Shown here: positions 1-7,512 of the stretch, in pieces
How positions within the stretch are numbered: the first letter of the stretch is position 1
How the letters are laid out: each line of letters opens with the position of its first letter
Assembly: GCA_963848955.1 (NCBI GenBank)
Contig: CAWKFQ010000012.1
Coordinates: 143,505 to 207,504 of the forward strand
From: DASUPK01 sp963848955
GTDB taxonomy: Bacteria > Actinomycetota > Thermoleophilia > Solirubrobacterales > 70-9
Length of the DNA: 64,000 bases
Direction: 5' to 3'
Position numbers and translations under genes: made by a program
Notes under the pieces: model-generated
Seen by the model: only the letters and a program-made list of their open reading frames with translations
What the model was told of the DNA's origin: nothing
The model's database searches: none

Positions 1-909
1 GCCGGCCACGGGATGGCCGCCGCGACCTTCATGGGCCAGCTGCGCAGCGCGATCCGCGCGTACGCACTCGACACCTCGGGCCCGGGGGAGGTGATCACCA
101 AGCTGGCGGAGTTCTCGGACCGGATGCACACGCGCATGGCCACGGTGATCTACGCGACGCTCAACCTGAGCACCTGGGAGGTCCGATTCGCACGCGCTGG
201 TCACCCGTATCCGCTGCTGCTGCGCACGGACGGAAGCGCCGATTTCCTCTCGGAGACAGGGGGCCCGCCGCTCGGGGCCGTCGGGGGCCAGACCTATGAC
301 GAGCAGAAGCTGACCCTCCTGCCCGGTGAGACCCTCGTGCTCTACACCGATGGGTTGATCGAGCGCCGAGGGAGCAAGCTCTCTGACGGGGAGACCGCCC
401 TGGTCGAGGTGGCGTCCTCCGCGCCGGATGAGCCCGAGCTGAAATGCCAGGCGATCACCTCCAGGCTCACCGAGGACACGGCGATCGCCGATGACATCGC
501 AATCCTCACGGTGCAGACCGTCGGCCTCCACGAGCTGCTCGAGGTCGAGGTGCCGGCGGTGCCGGCGCAGCTGGCGACGGCTCGGCACCTGATCAGGCGG
601 TGGGTGGAGGCCAACGACGGCACCGACGATGACTGCGCGGCATTCGCGATTGCGGTCTCGGAGGCCTGCGCCAACTCGATTGAGCACGCTTACGGCCCGC
701 GGGACGGGACGGTCGAGGTGCGGGCTGCCCTGGTCGACGGGGAGGCGACGGTGACCATCCGCGACCATGGCGAGTGGCGCCGGCCTCGCGGAGGCAACCG
801 GGGGAGGGGCATCCCGATCATGCGTGAGTTCATGGATGACGTCTCGGTCGAGCGCGCGGAGGACGGAACGACGGTCAACCTCCTGCGCCGGCTGAGGGAG
901 GAAGGTTGA
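1..909 (+). CDS. SpoIIE-type PP2C phosphatase fused to a HATPase anti-sigma kinase domain (5' partial)
   Basis: The reading frame is open to the window edge and begins inside a phosphatase motif (AGHGMAAATFMGQLR), so the true start lies upstream and the ATG at 13 is internal. The first ~170 visible residues are the C-terminal part of a SpoIIE/RsbU-type PP2C phosphatase, with the ADDIAILTVQ segment that binds metal in this family. The last ~125 residues are a GHKL ATPase of the RsbW/SpoIIAB kind, with the N-box EACANSIEHAYG and a G-box ending GRGIPIM. Such fusions both dephosphorylate an anti-sigma antagonist and bind sigma factor or antagonist. The stop overlaps the start of the STAS gene by 4 bases, so the switch partners are cotranslated. 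The signal-sensing N-terminus is not visible. Confidence 0.9.
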   Translation, partial: AGHGMAAATFMGQLRSAIRAYALDTSGPGEVITKLAEFSDRMHTRMATVIYATLNLSTWEVRFARAGHPYPLLLRTDGSADFLSETGGPPLGAVGGQTYDEQKLTLLPGETLVLYTDGLIERRGSKLSDGETALVEVASSAPDEPELKCQAITSRLTEDTAIADDIAILTVQTVGLHELLEVEVPAVPAQLATARHLIRRWVEANDGTDDDCAAFAIAVSEACANSIEHAYGPRDGTVEVRAALVDGEATVTIRDHGEWRRPRGGNRGRGIPIMREFMDDVSVERAEDGTTVNLLRRLREEG

Positions 910-1286
910 GGCCGCAGCTCGCCCGGCTCTCGCTCGAGAGCCAGGGAGACATCGAGCTGGCTCGCGTTGCGGGAGAGGTGGACGCCTCGAACGTTGACGA
1001 CCTGAGCCAGCAGCTGCTCGAAGCCGTGCCCAACCAGGCGCGCGCCCTCGTGCTGGATCTCAGCGAGACCAGCTACATCGACAGCTCGGGAATCAGCCTG
1101 ATCTTCGACGCGGCGGCCCGGCTGCGAAACCGCCGCCAGGAGCTGCGACTGGTGGTCACGCCGCGCTCATTCGTCGGTGAGGTGCTCGCCGCGGTCTCGA
1201 TGGAGCAGTCGGTCGCCATCGACCCGGCTCTCGACGAAGCCCTGCAGGCGATCGGCGGCGCGGACGGCTCGGACCGCTCGGACTAA
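906..1286 (+). CDS. STAS-domain anti-sigma factor antagonist
   Basis: This 126-residue protein is a single STAS domain of the RsbV/SpoIIAA type. The phosphoacceptor loop is visible as YIDSSGISLIFDA, where the serine of DSSG is normally phosphorylated by the partner kinase and dephosphorylated by the SpoIIE phosphatase. The start is TTG at 906, overlapping the upstream stop by 4 bases; no ATG fits. The protein presumably binds the anti-sigma kinase domain encoded just upstream when unphosphorylated. The C-terminal tail is Asp/Ser rich and outside the domain. No sigma factor gene is adjacent, so the regulated sigma factor is unknown. Confidence 0.9.
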   Translation: MRPQLARLSLESQGDIELARVAGEVDASNVDDLSQQLLEAVPNQARALVLDLSETSYIDSSGISLIFDAAARLRNRRQELRLVVTPRSFVGEVLAAVSMEQSVAIDPALDEALQAIGGADGSDRSD

Positions 1287-1868
1287 GCCGTCTCGCTGAA
1301 GTCGCTCTTGCCGGCGCTCTCGTATGACGCTCAACGTGTAGCGCCCGATCTGGAGCTCGTCCCCGTCCGCCAGCGGGCTCCAATCGACCTGCTCTCCGTT
1401 GACGCTGATGCCGTTCATCGAGCGGTCGTCGAGAACGCGCAGTTCGCCCTCCGGCGTCTGCACGATGACGGCATGTCGGCGCGAAACGGTCGGGTCATCG
1501 AGCCTGATGTCCGCCGAGCGGCTGCGGCCGATTCGCGACCAGCCGGCCGAGAGCTGGATCACGCGCGAGCGCCCGTCCGCGAACATGGCCAGGTACTTCC
1601 CGGGTTCGGTGATCGACTCGCGCACGCCGTCGAGCCAGTCCGTCGGCTTGGCGACCGGGCGTGAGATGGCGATGCTATTCAGGGTGGGCTGCTCGAAGAG
1701 GGAGGACCGGCGGAAATCGGTGCCGCCGCAGTTGGGGCAATGCGGGATCGATTCGGCCGGCTCGAAGGAAACCGGGAAGGAGCACCCCTGACAAACGAAG
1801 GAACCAACGCCGCCGGCGGTTTCTCCCGCGTGGTGGACGTCGTCCGCGCTCTGTCGTGTTAGGGCCAT
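1283..1868 (-). CDS. Zinc-ribbon plus FHA-domain protein (apparent frameshift near 1325)
   Basis: Residues ~26-50 form a CxxC...CxxC zinc ribbon (FVCQGCSFP ... HCPNCGG). A linker leads to an FHA phosphothreonine-binding domain at ~95-180 with the signature GRSRSADIRL, SRRHA and NGISVNG. In the uninterrupted frame the protein would run about 40 codons further as Arg-rich sequence antisense to the STAS gene. In the adjacent frame it instead ends neatly as ESAGKSDFSETA at 1283, giving 194 residues and a stop that overlaps the convergent STAS stop. I therefore infer one extra base near 1325. FHA proteins read Ser/Thr phosphorylation, which fits beside a phosphatase/kinase switch, but a functional link is inference. 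Confidence 0.75.
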
Positions 1869-2017
1869 CCGGAGGGGGTGACGCGATAGTACCCCCAGTA
1901 CTGCGTAATGGCCAAGTCATTTTGTGCAGGCAGTACGGAAAGTCCAGGTTTTCCAGGCGGCATTGGCGGATGGGTTTGTTCGCCCGGCGGTGAGACGGGG
2001 GAGGGGTCCCGTCCGTC

Positions 2018-2023
2018 TAGAAT
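2018..2023 (+). promoter_or_regulatory. Candidate -10 box TAGAAT for a leaderless gene
   Basis: TAGAAT ends 9 nt before the GTG at 2033, and no Shine-Dalgarno sequence lies between. This spacing suggests transcription starts at or next to the start codon. A GC-rich hairpin (GACGGG / CCCGTC) lies immediately upstream. The rest of 1869-2017 holds no gene; it contains a small inverted repeat, AGTAC-N5-GTACT. Confidence 0.45.
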
Positions 2024-2032
2024 CGCGCGGCC

Positions 2033-2536
2033 GTGGGGCCGATCACCGTGACCACCTCCATCGACGCTCCGCGCGAGCGCGTCTTCGACTTCATCTGTGA
2101 CCTGGCCACCCGCCCGAGCTGGATCGACCATTTCGCCGACGACTACAGGGTGGAGCGCATTCCCGCCTCCGGCCGCGGTGCCGCGGCCCGGTTCCGGGTC
2201 GACGCTCCGGCCGGGGTCCGCTACATGGAGACGGTGATCGCGGACGCGGATCGCCCCTCCGGGGTGGTCGAACACGCCCGCGGAGGTCGGCTCGACCGCA
2301 TTCCGATGCGCCTGGTCTGGGAGCTCGAGGCGGGCCCGACCACGACCGTGAGGCTGACGTTCTGGACGGCCCCTACGTCGAGCTTCGATCGAATCAGGGA
2401 GATCGGGCGGGAGCGCTGGTGGCGCCGGCGCTGGACGAAGGCTCTGGCGCGCATGCGGGACGTGATCGAGTCCGGTGCGCAGGTACCCCGGGTCGAGATC
2501 GCCGGTGGTGATCGTGTCCCCAGCATCGCTGGATAG
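2033..2536 (+). CDS. SRPBCC (START/polyketide cyclase-like) family protein
   Basis: A 167-residue protein opens with the typical SRPBCC strand-helix signature (TVTTSIDAPRERVFDFICD) followed by RPSWIDHF, and ends with a long amphipathic helix. This helix-grip fold forms a hydrophobic cavity for lipids, polyketides or other small ligands. Substrate or enzymatic role cannot be read from the sequence. The GTG start at 2033 was chosen because the conserved first strand begins two residues later. It is followed 13 nt later by a lipoprotein gene on the same strand, so the two are probably cotranscribed. Confidence 0.75.
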   Translation: MGPITVTTSIDAPRERVFDFICDLATRPSWIDHFADDYRVERIPASGRGAAARFRVDAPAGVRYMETVIADADRPSGVVEHARGGRLDRIPMRLVWELEAGPTTTVRLTFWTAPTSSFDRIREIGRERWWRRRWTKALARMRDVIESGAQVPRVEIAGGDRVPSIAG

Positions 2537-2549
2537 ACTGCGCGCCCTC

Positions 2550-3095
2550 ATGCGCCCCGGCCACCAGCGCGTAGCCCTGGCCCTCGCGTTCGTCCTCGCC
2601 CTGGTCGGCGTGGCAGGCTGCGGCAATTCGCCCGGTAAGGAGGGCGACGAGGGAGTGCCCATCCAGCTCGGCGAGCTCGAGATCAACGTCCAGCTGACAC
2701 GCTTCCTGAACCCGACCGACCACGAGGACAAGAACTATCTGGCCGGGCAGACCATTCCCACCCCGGCGGGGAAGGCGTACCTCGGCATCTTCCTGACGAT
2801 GAAGAACCACAGCGATGAGGAGACCGGCCTGCCCTCCACGGCTCAGATGACGGTCGTCGACACGACTGGTGCGGGCTACGAGGCCATTCCCAGCCACACA
2901 CCGTTCGCTGCACCGCTGGGCACCACGCTCGCCGGGCATGGCGTGATCCCGGTGCCCGATTCCCCGGGCGACAGCGGGCCCACGCAGGGCGCCATCGTCC
3001 TCTTCCTGGTCGATGAGGGCATCAGCGAGAACCGTCCGCTGAAGCTCGAGATCGAGCACGACGGCGAGACCGGCGACGTCACGCTTGATATCTAG
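2550..3095 (+). CDS. Secreted lipoprotein with DUF4352-like immunoglobulin-type fold
   Basis: The ATG at 2550 opens a lipoprotein signal peptide: MRPGHQR, a hydrophobic stretch and the lipobox GVAGC. The same frame is open further upstream, but only this start leaves a proper signal. The mature ~155 residues are a beta-rich domain with motifs such as GKAYLGIFLTMKN and GAIVLFLVDE that recall the DUF4352/telomeric-repeat-like extracellular domains, where the protein supplements or ligands a membrane-bound partner. No catalytic residues are evident. The membrane protein downstream starts 25 nt after the stop. Confidence 0.65.
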   Translation: MRPGHQRVALALAFVLALVGVAGCGNSPGKEGDEGVPIQLGELEINVQLTRFLNPTDHEDKNYLAGQTIPTPAGKAYLGIFLTMKNHSDEETGLPSTAQMTVVDTTGAGYEAIPSHTPFAAPLGTTLAGHGVIPVPDSPGDSGPTQGAIVLFLVDEGISENRPLKLEIEHDGETGDVTLDI

Positions 3096-3120
3096 GGCGG
3101 CGCCCGGCGCCCCCGGCCCG

Positions 3121-3438
3121 ATGACGAGGACCCAGCTCCAGGCGCTGCTCGTCATCGGAGCTATAGGTGCCGGGCTGGCCTTGATCCAGCTCCTGGGTCT
3201 TGCCGGTGGCCTCGTCGGCGTCGGGCTGATGGCCTTCGCGACGATCCTCAGCGCGCCCGCCGCTCCGGAGCCCGGCGCTCGTGGGCTCAACTGGTGGGCG
3301 CTGCTCGCCGGCGGAACGGCGCTCGCCCTGATCGGTGTACCGCTCAGCCTGGTGCTCGAGGCCCCAGGCGGCCTGCTCACCGCGATCGGCGGTGGCATGG
3401 CGATCGTCGGCGTTGTGTTCGGCTATCCGTCTACTTGA
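3121..3438 (+). CDS. Small integral membrane protein of unknown function
   Basis: From the ATG at 3121 this encodes 105 residues with about four hydrophobic segments: LLVIGAIGAGLALIQLLG, GLVGVGLMAFATIL, WWALLAGGTALALIG and LLTAIGGGMAIVGVVFG. An in-frame TTG at 3085 would overlap the lipoprotein gene. I do not recognise the family. Its stop overlaps the stop of the convergent penicillin-binding protein gene by 8 bases (3431-3438). Confidence 0.55.
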   Translation: MTRTQLQALLVIGAIGAGLALIQLLGLAGGLVGVGLMAFATILSAPAAPEPGARGLNWWALLAGGTALALIGVPLSLVLEAPGGLLTAIGGGMAIVGVVFGYPST

Positions 3439-5299
3439 GGGCCGCCGTCAGGATGTTGCTGGCGATCGGCGCCGCCGTCGACCCACCGTCACCCGAGGCG
3501 TCGATCAGCATCACCGCGACGGCGAGTTTCGGATGCCGGGCGGGGGCGAAGCAGATGAACCAGCCGTCGACGATCTGCTCGACGGTGTTCTCCTCACCCG
3601 GCGGGGCAGGCGGTTGACCAGGCTTCGGGCCGAGCTCGGCGGTGCCGGTCTTGCCTGCCACCTGGATGCCCGGGATGTTCGCCGCGACGCCGGTGCCCGA
3701 GGTGACGACGGCGCGCATCAGCCCGGTGAGGACCTTGGCGTTTTCCTTGGAGGTGACCTGGACGGGCTTGGCATCGCTCTTCAGCCCCGGGTCCTTGACG
3801 ATCGACGTCGGGCTGCGCACTCCGCCGTTGGCGACGGTCTGGGCGACGGATGCCATGCCGAGCGGGGTGGCGAGCACCTGGCCCTGTCCGAAGGCCGTCA
3901 CCGACAGGTCGGTATGGCTCGTGTCGTCGCTGAAGTCCGTGGGCATCGTCATGCCGTTCGGATCGGTGGCGGCGGTCGCGGCGGCGTTGTAGAGACTCGG
4001 CTTCTCGTTCCAGCCGTACTGCTCGGCCGTCTGGACCAGGCGCTCGGCCCCGACCTTGACGCCGAGAGGCGCGAAGACCGTGTTGCACGACTTGGCGAAC
4101 GCCTGCACGAACGTGCCGCCACAGGCCTCGTCGTGGGCGTTGTGGACGACGCGGGCGCCGTTCTGCGGATCGGGGTTGATCTCGGTGAGCACCGGGAAGT
4201 TGTCGGTGAGCTTCACGTCATGGCCTTCCAGGGCGGCGGTCGTCGTGATCACCTTGAACGTCGAGCCCGGGGGCTGCGGGGAGGAGTAGGCGGATCCCGC
4301 GAGCCCCAGGACGTCGCCGTTGCGCGCGTTGAGCACGACGGCCCCGCCCGACTGGCCACCGAGCGCATTCACGGTGATCGTCTGGATGCGCGGGTCGATC
4401 GTCGTTCGCACCGGCTGCCCGGGCGTCCCCTGCGCCGTTGCGAGGACCCGGCCCTGCGTCGACCGAGGCACGTCGAGCTGCGGGCTGCTCGCCTTCACCG
4501 CCAGCAGCTCCCCGCTGGGCGTGCCCGAGAGACGCGGGTTGAAGGCCAGTTCGAGCCCGCTGATGCCCGTGCTCTCGTTCGTGGGGTAGCCGGCCCGCTG
4601 CAGCTTCGCCTGTTGTTCGGAATCGGCTGCCCCCGTTTCGCCGGCGACGTCGATGGCGTCCGAGCCCAGCGGGTGCGAGCGGCCGTCGACCGGTCCCGTG
4701 GCGAGCGCGATGTGGTGCTTGGCCATGATCGGCGCGCGCCTGCCCAGCTCGAGACGACGACCGACCTGCTCGCCTGGCTGCAGATTGGGGAAGGTCAGAT
4801 ACGGTGCCCACGCGACCTTGCCGCCGTCGATCGGCAGCCGCAGAACCCCGTCGACCTTGCCGAACAGCCGCGTCCGCACCCCAAGCTGAACGTCGACGAC
4901 GTCCGTTCCGTTGACGCTCTTGGGGCCGTCCGCGTCGCCGGGATCGATCGCGGTGGCGGTGGCGGCCTGCTGGGCTTCTCGGTACGCGGAGGCGAGCTCG
5001 GCGGCGGAGTACCGGGCCTGGGCCGAATCGGACAGCTCGTCGCGCATCGACTTGAAGTCCTGATGGGCCCAGGCCTCCACGAAGCGATTCGCCATGTCCC
5101 GCTCAGGGTCACCGGCGGCGCTGATCACCCCGAGGATGAACGCGATGAGGGCGACGATCGCAAGCGGTAGAGCCCTTTGGCGCAGCCGGCGCTGTCGCTC
5201 CGAGAGTGGACCCCGCTGGGCGCGAGGATCGCGGGCGATCCCCCGTGGCGGCGGGTCCTCCCGTCCTCGCTGCCGTGACCGTGTCACGGGGGGATTCAC
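3431..5299 (-). CDS. Penicillin-binding protein with NTF2-like N-terminal domain (class B transpeptidase)
   Basis: About 622 residues from the GTG at 5299; a GTG at 5287 is equally possible, and the frame is open upstream without coding character. A basic cytoplasmic tail is followed by one membrane anchor (ALPLAIVALIAFILGVISAA), then an NTF2-like domain (MecA_N type, ~70-190), a dimerisation region and the transpeptidase domain. The three penicillin-binding motifs are present: STFK near residue 345, SCN near 402 and KTGTA near 549. It should crosslink peptidoglycan at the outer face of the membrane. It is divergent from the MarP-like protease with a 42-bp shared promoter gap. Related actinobacterial proteins are PbpA-like; the exact orthologue is uncertain. 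Confidence 0.88.
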   Translation of the reverse strand: MNPPVTRSRQRGREDPPPRGIARDPRAQRGPLSERQRRLRQRALPLAIVALIAFILGVISAAGDPERDMANRFVEAWAHQDFKSMRDELSDSAQARYSAAELASAYREAQQAATATAIDPGDADGPKSVNGTDVVDVQLGVRTRLFGKVDGVLRLPIDGGKVAWAPYLTFPNLQPGEQVGRRLELGRRAPIMAKHHIALATGPVDGRSHPLGSDAIDVAGETGAADSEQQAKLQRAGYPTNESTGISGLELAFNPRLSGTPSGELLAVKASSPQLDVPRSTQGRVLATAQGTPGQPVRTTIDPRIQTITVNALGGQSGGAVVLNARNGDVLGLAGSAYSSPQPPGSTFKVITTTAALEGHDVKLTDNFPVLTEINPDPQNGARVVHNAHDEACGGTFVQAFAKSCNTVFAPLGVKVGAERLVQTAEQYGWNEKPSLYNAAATAATDPNGMTMPTDFSDDTSHTDLSVTAFGQGQVLATPLGMASVAQTVANGGVRSPTSIVKDPGLKSDAKPVQVTSKENAKVLTGLMRAVVTSGTGVAANIPGIQVAGKTGTAELGPKPGQPPAPPGEENTVEQIVDGWFICFAPARHPKLAVAVMLIDASGDGGSTAAPIASNILTAALK

Positions 5300-5341
5300 G
5301 CGGGCAAAGGTAGTGGCTCGTACGCTTGTATTCGGGAAACC

Positions 5342-6502
5342 GTGACCGGCCTCGACTGGGTGATCATCGCCTTCTCCCTGGCCATGGCCTGGTGGGGCTA
5401 CCAGCAGGGGCTGATCGTAGGGGTGCTGAGCCTCGGCGGCTTCGCGATCGGGGCATTTCTCGGCAGCCGGCTCGGCCCCGCCCTGTTGCCGGAAGGCTCG
5501 CACTCCCCCTACGCGCCCGCCACGGCGCTCGCCGGCGCGCTCCTGGCCGGAGGACTCGTCGCCGTCTCAATGGAGGGGCTGGCCGTCGCCGCACGCCGGC
5601 GGCTGATCGGCGCGGCCGGACGCCGGCGGGGCGTGGCGATAGCCGAGTCCTCTGGCGGTGCCGCGCTCCTGGTGGCGCTGGCCCTCGGGCTCGCCTGGCT
5701 GTTCGGCGCCGTGGCGCTCAACGCGCCGGGAGCGAAGGGGCTGCGAGAGGCCGTCCAGCAGTCGGCGATCCTGCGGGCGCTCAACGGCGCCTTCCCGCCC
5801 TCCAGCGCGTTGATCAACGCGCTCCACCGAATCGACCCCAGGCTCTCGGTCCAGGGCCCGAGCCCGGACGTCGCTGCGCCGGACTCGAAGATCGGCCGGG
5901 ATCCCGATGTGCGGGCGGCATCCGACAGCGTGGTGCGGGTGCTGGGCACGGCGTGCGGCCTCGGCGTCGAGGGATCGGGCTGGGTCGCCGCCCCGGACCT
6001 CGTGGTTACGAACGCCCACGTGGTGGCCGGAGAGACCGACACGACCGTGACCCCCGCCGGCTCCGGCTCATCGCTCGACGCGACCCCCGTCCACTACGAC
6101 CCCACCAACGACCTCGCACTGCTGCGCGTGAACGGCCTGGATGACGGCCCTCTCTCGTTCGCCCCCGATGTCCGAAGCGGGACCCCCGGCGCCGTCATCG
6201 GCTATCCGGAGAACGGGCCGCTGACGATCACCCCGGCGCGGGTCGGGGCAACGGGTCCCGTCATCACCCAGGACTCCTACGGCCGCGGGCCGGTGACCCG
6301 CCAGCTCACGGCGCTGCGCGGCGACGTTCGCAGCGGCAACTCGGGCGGGCCGCTGGTGGACGGCAACGGCAGAGTGATGGGCACCGTCTTCGCGGCCACG
6401 ACGGAGGGGAAGCCGGGCGGCTACGCGGTGCCGAACAGCGTTGTCGCGAGCGAGCTCAGCGACGCGACGGGCGCCGTCAGCACCGGCCCGTGCACGCGCT
6501 AG
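5342..6502 (+). CDS. MarP-like membrane-anchored trypsin-family serine protease (CvpA plus protease domain)
   Basis: 386 residues. The N-terminal ~150 residues contain four membrane helices of the colicin V production (CvpA) type, and the rest is a chymotrypsin-fold protease facing outward. The catalytic triad is visible: His in TNAHVV (~225), Asp in NDLALL (~256) and Ser in GNSGGP (~333). This is the layout of mycobacterial MarP, a periplasmic protease linked to acid and oxidative stress through cleavage of a peptidoglycan hydrolase. The pairing with a divergent penicillin-binding protein fits a cell-wall role. A TACGCT box at 5321 is a candidate -10 element. A strong hairpin follows the stop. 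Confidence 0.88.
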   Translation: MTGLDWVIIAFSLAMAWWGYQQGLIVGVLSLGGFAIGAFLGSRLGPALLPEGSHSPYAPATALAGALLAGGLVAVSMEGLAVAARRRLIGAAGRRRGVAIAESSGGAALLVALALGLAWLFGAVALNAPGAKGLREAVQQSAILRALNGAFPPSSALINALHRIDPRLSVQGPSPDVAAPDSKIGRDPDVRAASDSVVRVLGTACGLGVEGSGWVAAPDLVVTNAHVVAGETDTTVTPAGSGSSLDATPVHYDPTNDLALLRVNGLDDGPLSFAPDVRSGTPGAVIGYPENGPLTITPARVGATGPVITQDSYGRGPVTRQLTALRGDVRSGNSGGPLVDGNGRVMGTVFAATTEGKPGGYAVPNSVVASELSDATGAVSTGPCTR

Positions 6503-6510
6503 TCGTGCGA

Positions 6511-6532
6511 GGGGCGCGTAAGCGCCCCGTTT
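6511..6532 (+). terminator. Rho-independent-type terminator hairpin
   Basis: A perfect 7-bp stem GGGGCGC / GCGCCCC closes a GTAA (GNRA-type) tetraloop and is followed by GTTT. It starts 9 nt after the stop of the protease gene. The U-tract is short, as is usual in high-GC actinobacteria. Confidence 0.7.
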
Positions 6533-6547
6533 GATGCTGGCCGGTCC

Positions 6548-6562
6548 CTTACCTTCAGTAAG
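6548..6562 (+). promoter_or_regulatory. Inverted repeat, probable HxlR autoregulatory operator
   Basis: CTTAC-CTTCA-GTAAG is a perfect 5-bp dyad 11 nt before the HxlR start codon. HxlR/DUF24 regulators usually bind dyads of this size near their own promoter. Binding is inference. Confidence 0.5.
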
Positions 6563-6573
6563 CTCTAGTCGAA

Positions 6574-6930
6574 GTGAGATCTCAAGGGCGCATCGGCCGA
6601 GCCAGGGGAGCGGCCAAGCCCAAACAAGTGTGTCCTCACTTCCACGGCGCGGTGGAGCTGATCGGACGTCGCTGGGCCGGCGCGATCCTCTACGCGCTCA
6701 CCGATGGGCCGCTCCACTTCGCGGAGCTCAAGGAGGCTGTCCCGGGTATGTCCGATCGGCTCCTCTCCCACCGGCTCAAGGAGCTGGAGGAGGCCGGTCT
6801 GGTCAGGCGGGAGGTCCAGGAGGCCGGCAAGCGCGTCCGGGTGAGCTACGAGCTCACCCAGAAGGGCCACTCGCTCGAGCCGGTGATGGGCGGGCTTCGC
6901 GAGTGGGCCCGCGCCTGGCACCGCGCCTAG
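6574..6930 (+). CDS. HxlR-family winged-helix transcriptional regulator
   Basis: 118 residues with the full HxlR/DUF24 signature: a CPHF cysteine near residue 20, then VELIGRRWAGAILYAL, FAELKEAVPGMSDRLLSHRLKELEEAGLV (the recognition helix and following segment) and the beta-wing YELTQKGHSLEPV. The single N-terminal cysteine is the redox or electrophile sensor in several characterised family members. The GTG at 6574 is used. No divergent target gene is present, so its regulon is unknown beyond likely autoregulation. It is convergent with the ChaC-like gene, 8 nt from that gene's inferred stop. Confidence 0.88.
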   Translation: MRSQGRIGRARGAAKPKQVCPHFHGAVELIGRRWAGAILYALTDGPLHFAELKEAVPGMSDRLLSHRLKELEEAGLVRREVQEAGKRVRVSYELTQKGHSLEPVMGGLREWARAWHRA

Positions 6931-6938
6931 ATCGAGAT

Positions 6939-7512
6939 TCACCAAGCCCTGGGGTTGCCGTCCGGGATCTTGTCGATCACCAGCTTCGCCTCGACGCGCT
7001 CGACCGGGTATGGAGTGGTCGATAGATAGTGCTCGAGCTCCTCCTTCCCCAGCCCGCTCGAATCCTCGTTCGACCGCTGAGGCATAGGTGTCGAGGATCA
7101 CCGCGTCGTCCGGTGGGTCCGGCGCGAAGTGGAACGGCTTCGCCCTGTAGGTGACGATGCGCTCGGGGAGGTCCTGTCCCTCGACCAAGCCCGTGACCTC
7201 GACCCGGTCGTAGCGGATCTCGCGGATGTCGAGGCGGTCGAGCTCGGCCTCAGTGAGCTCGATCACCACGCCGTTGACCGGCCCCGCGTCGTCCTCGCCC
7301 TCCTCGACGTTGAGCCCGAGGATCCACTCCGGTCGCCAGCCGGCGTCGCACTCGAAGGTCTTCTCGCAGGTCAGGTTGTCGCGGCGCTGGGAGAAGCGCC
7401 GGCGCCAGTCGTGCAGCCGGGCAGTTCGTACCTCGCCGACGCGCCTGCCAAGGGTCATGGAGGCGCTGTCGGCGAGCACGAGCGATCCGTATCCGAAGAG
7501 CCCGAGGCTCAT
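6939..7512 (-). CDS. ChaC/gamma-glutamylcyclotransferase-like protein (single-base frameshift near 7060)
   Basis: The N-terminus FGYGSLV is the glycine-rich substrate-binding loop of the gamma-glutamyl cyclotransferase fold, and VNGVVIELTEAELDRLDIRE matches the following core. The frame breaks at GFER: removing one G from a GGG run restores LGKEELEHYLSTTPY and a C-terminus ending DGNPRAW at 6939, giving 190 residues. Without the correction the frame reads antisense through the HxlR gene, which is implausible. Enzymes of this fold release 5-oxoproline from gamma-glutamyl peptides; the exact substrate is unknown. The start codon overlaps the inferred stop of the addA-like gene (ATGA), so it is translationally coupled to the nuclease operon. 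Confidence 0.7.

Noticed and set aside
3335..5170. Long open frames antisense to real genes (also opposite addB at 11860-14106 and opposite sufS/sufC at 47383-49332)
   Set aside because: They lie in the frame where high-GC codon bias suppresses stops, contain no conserved motif, and the opposite strand encodes recognisable proteins.
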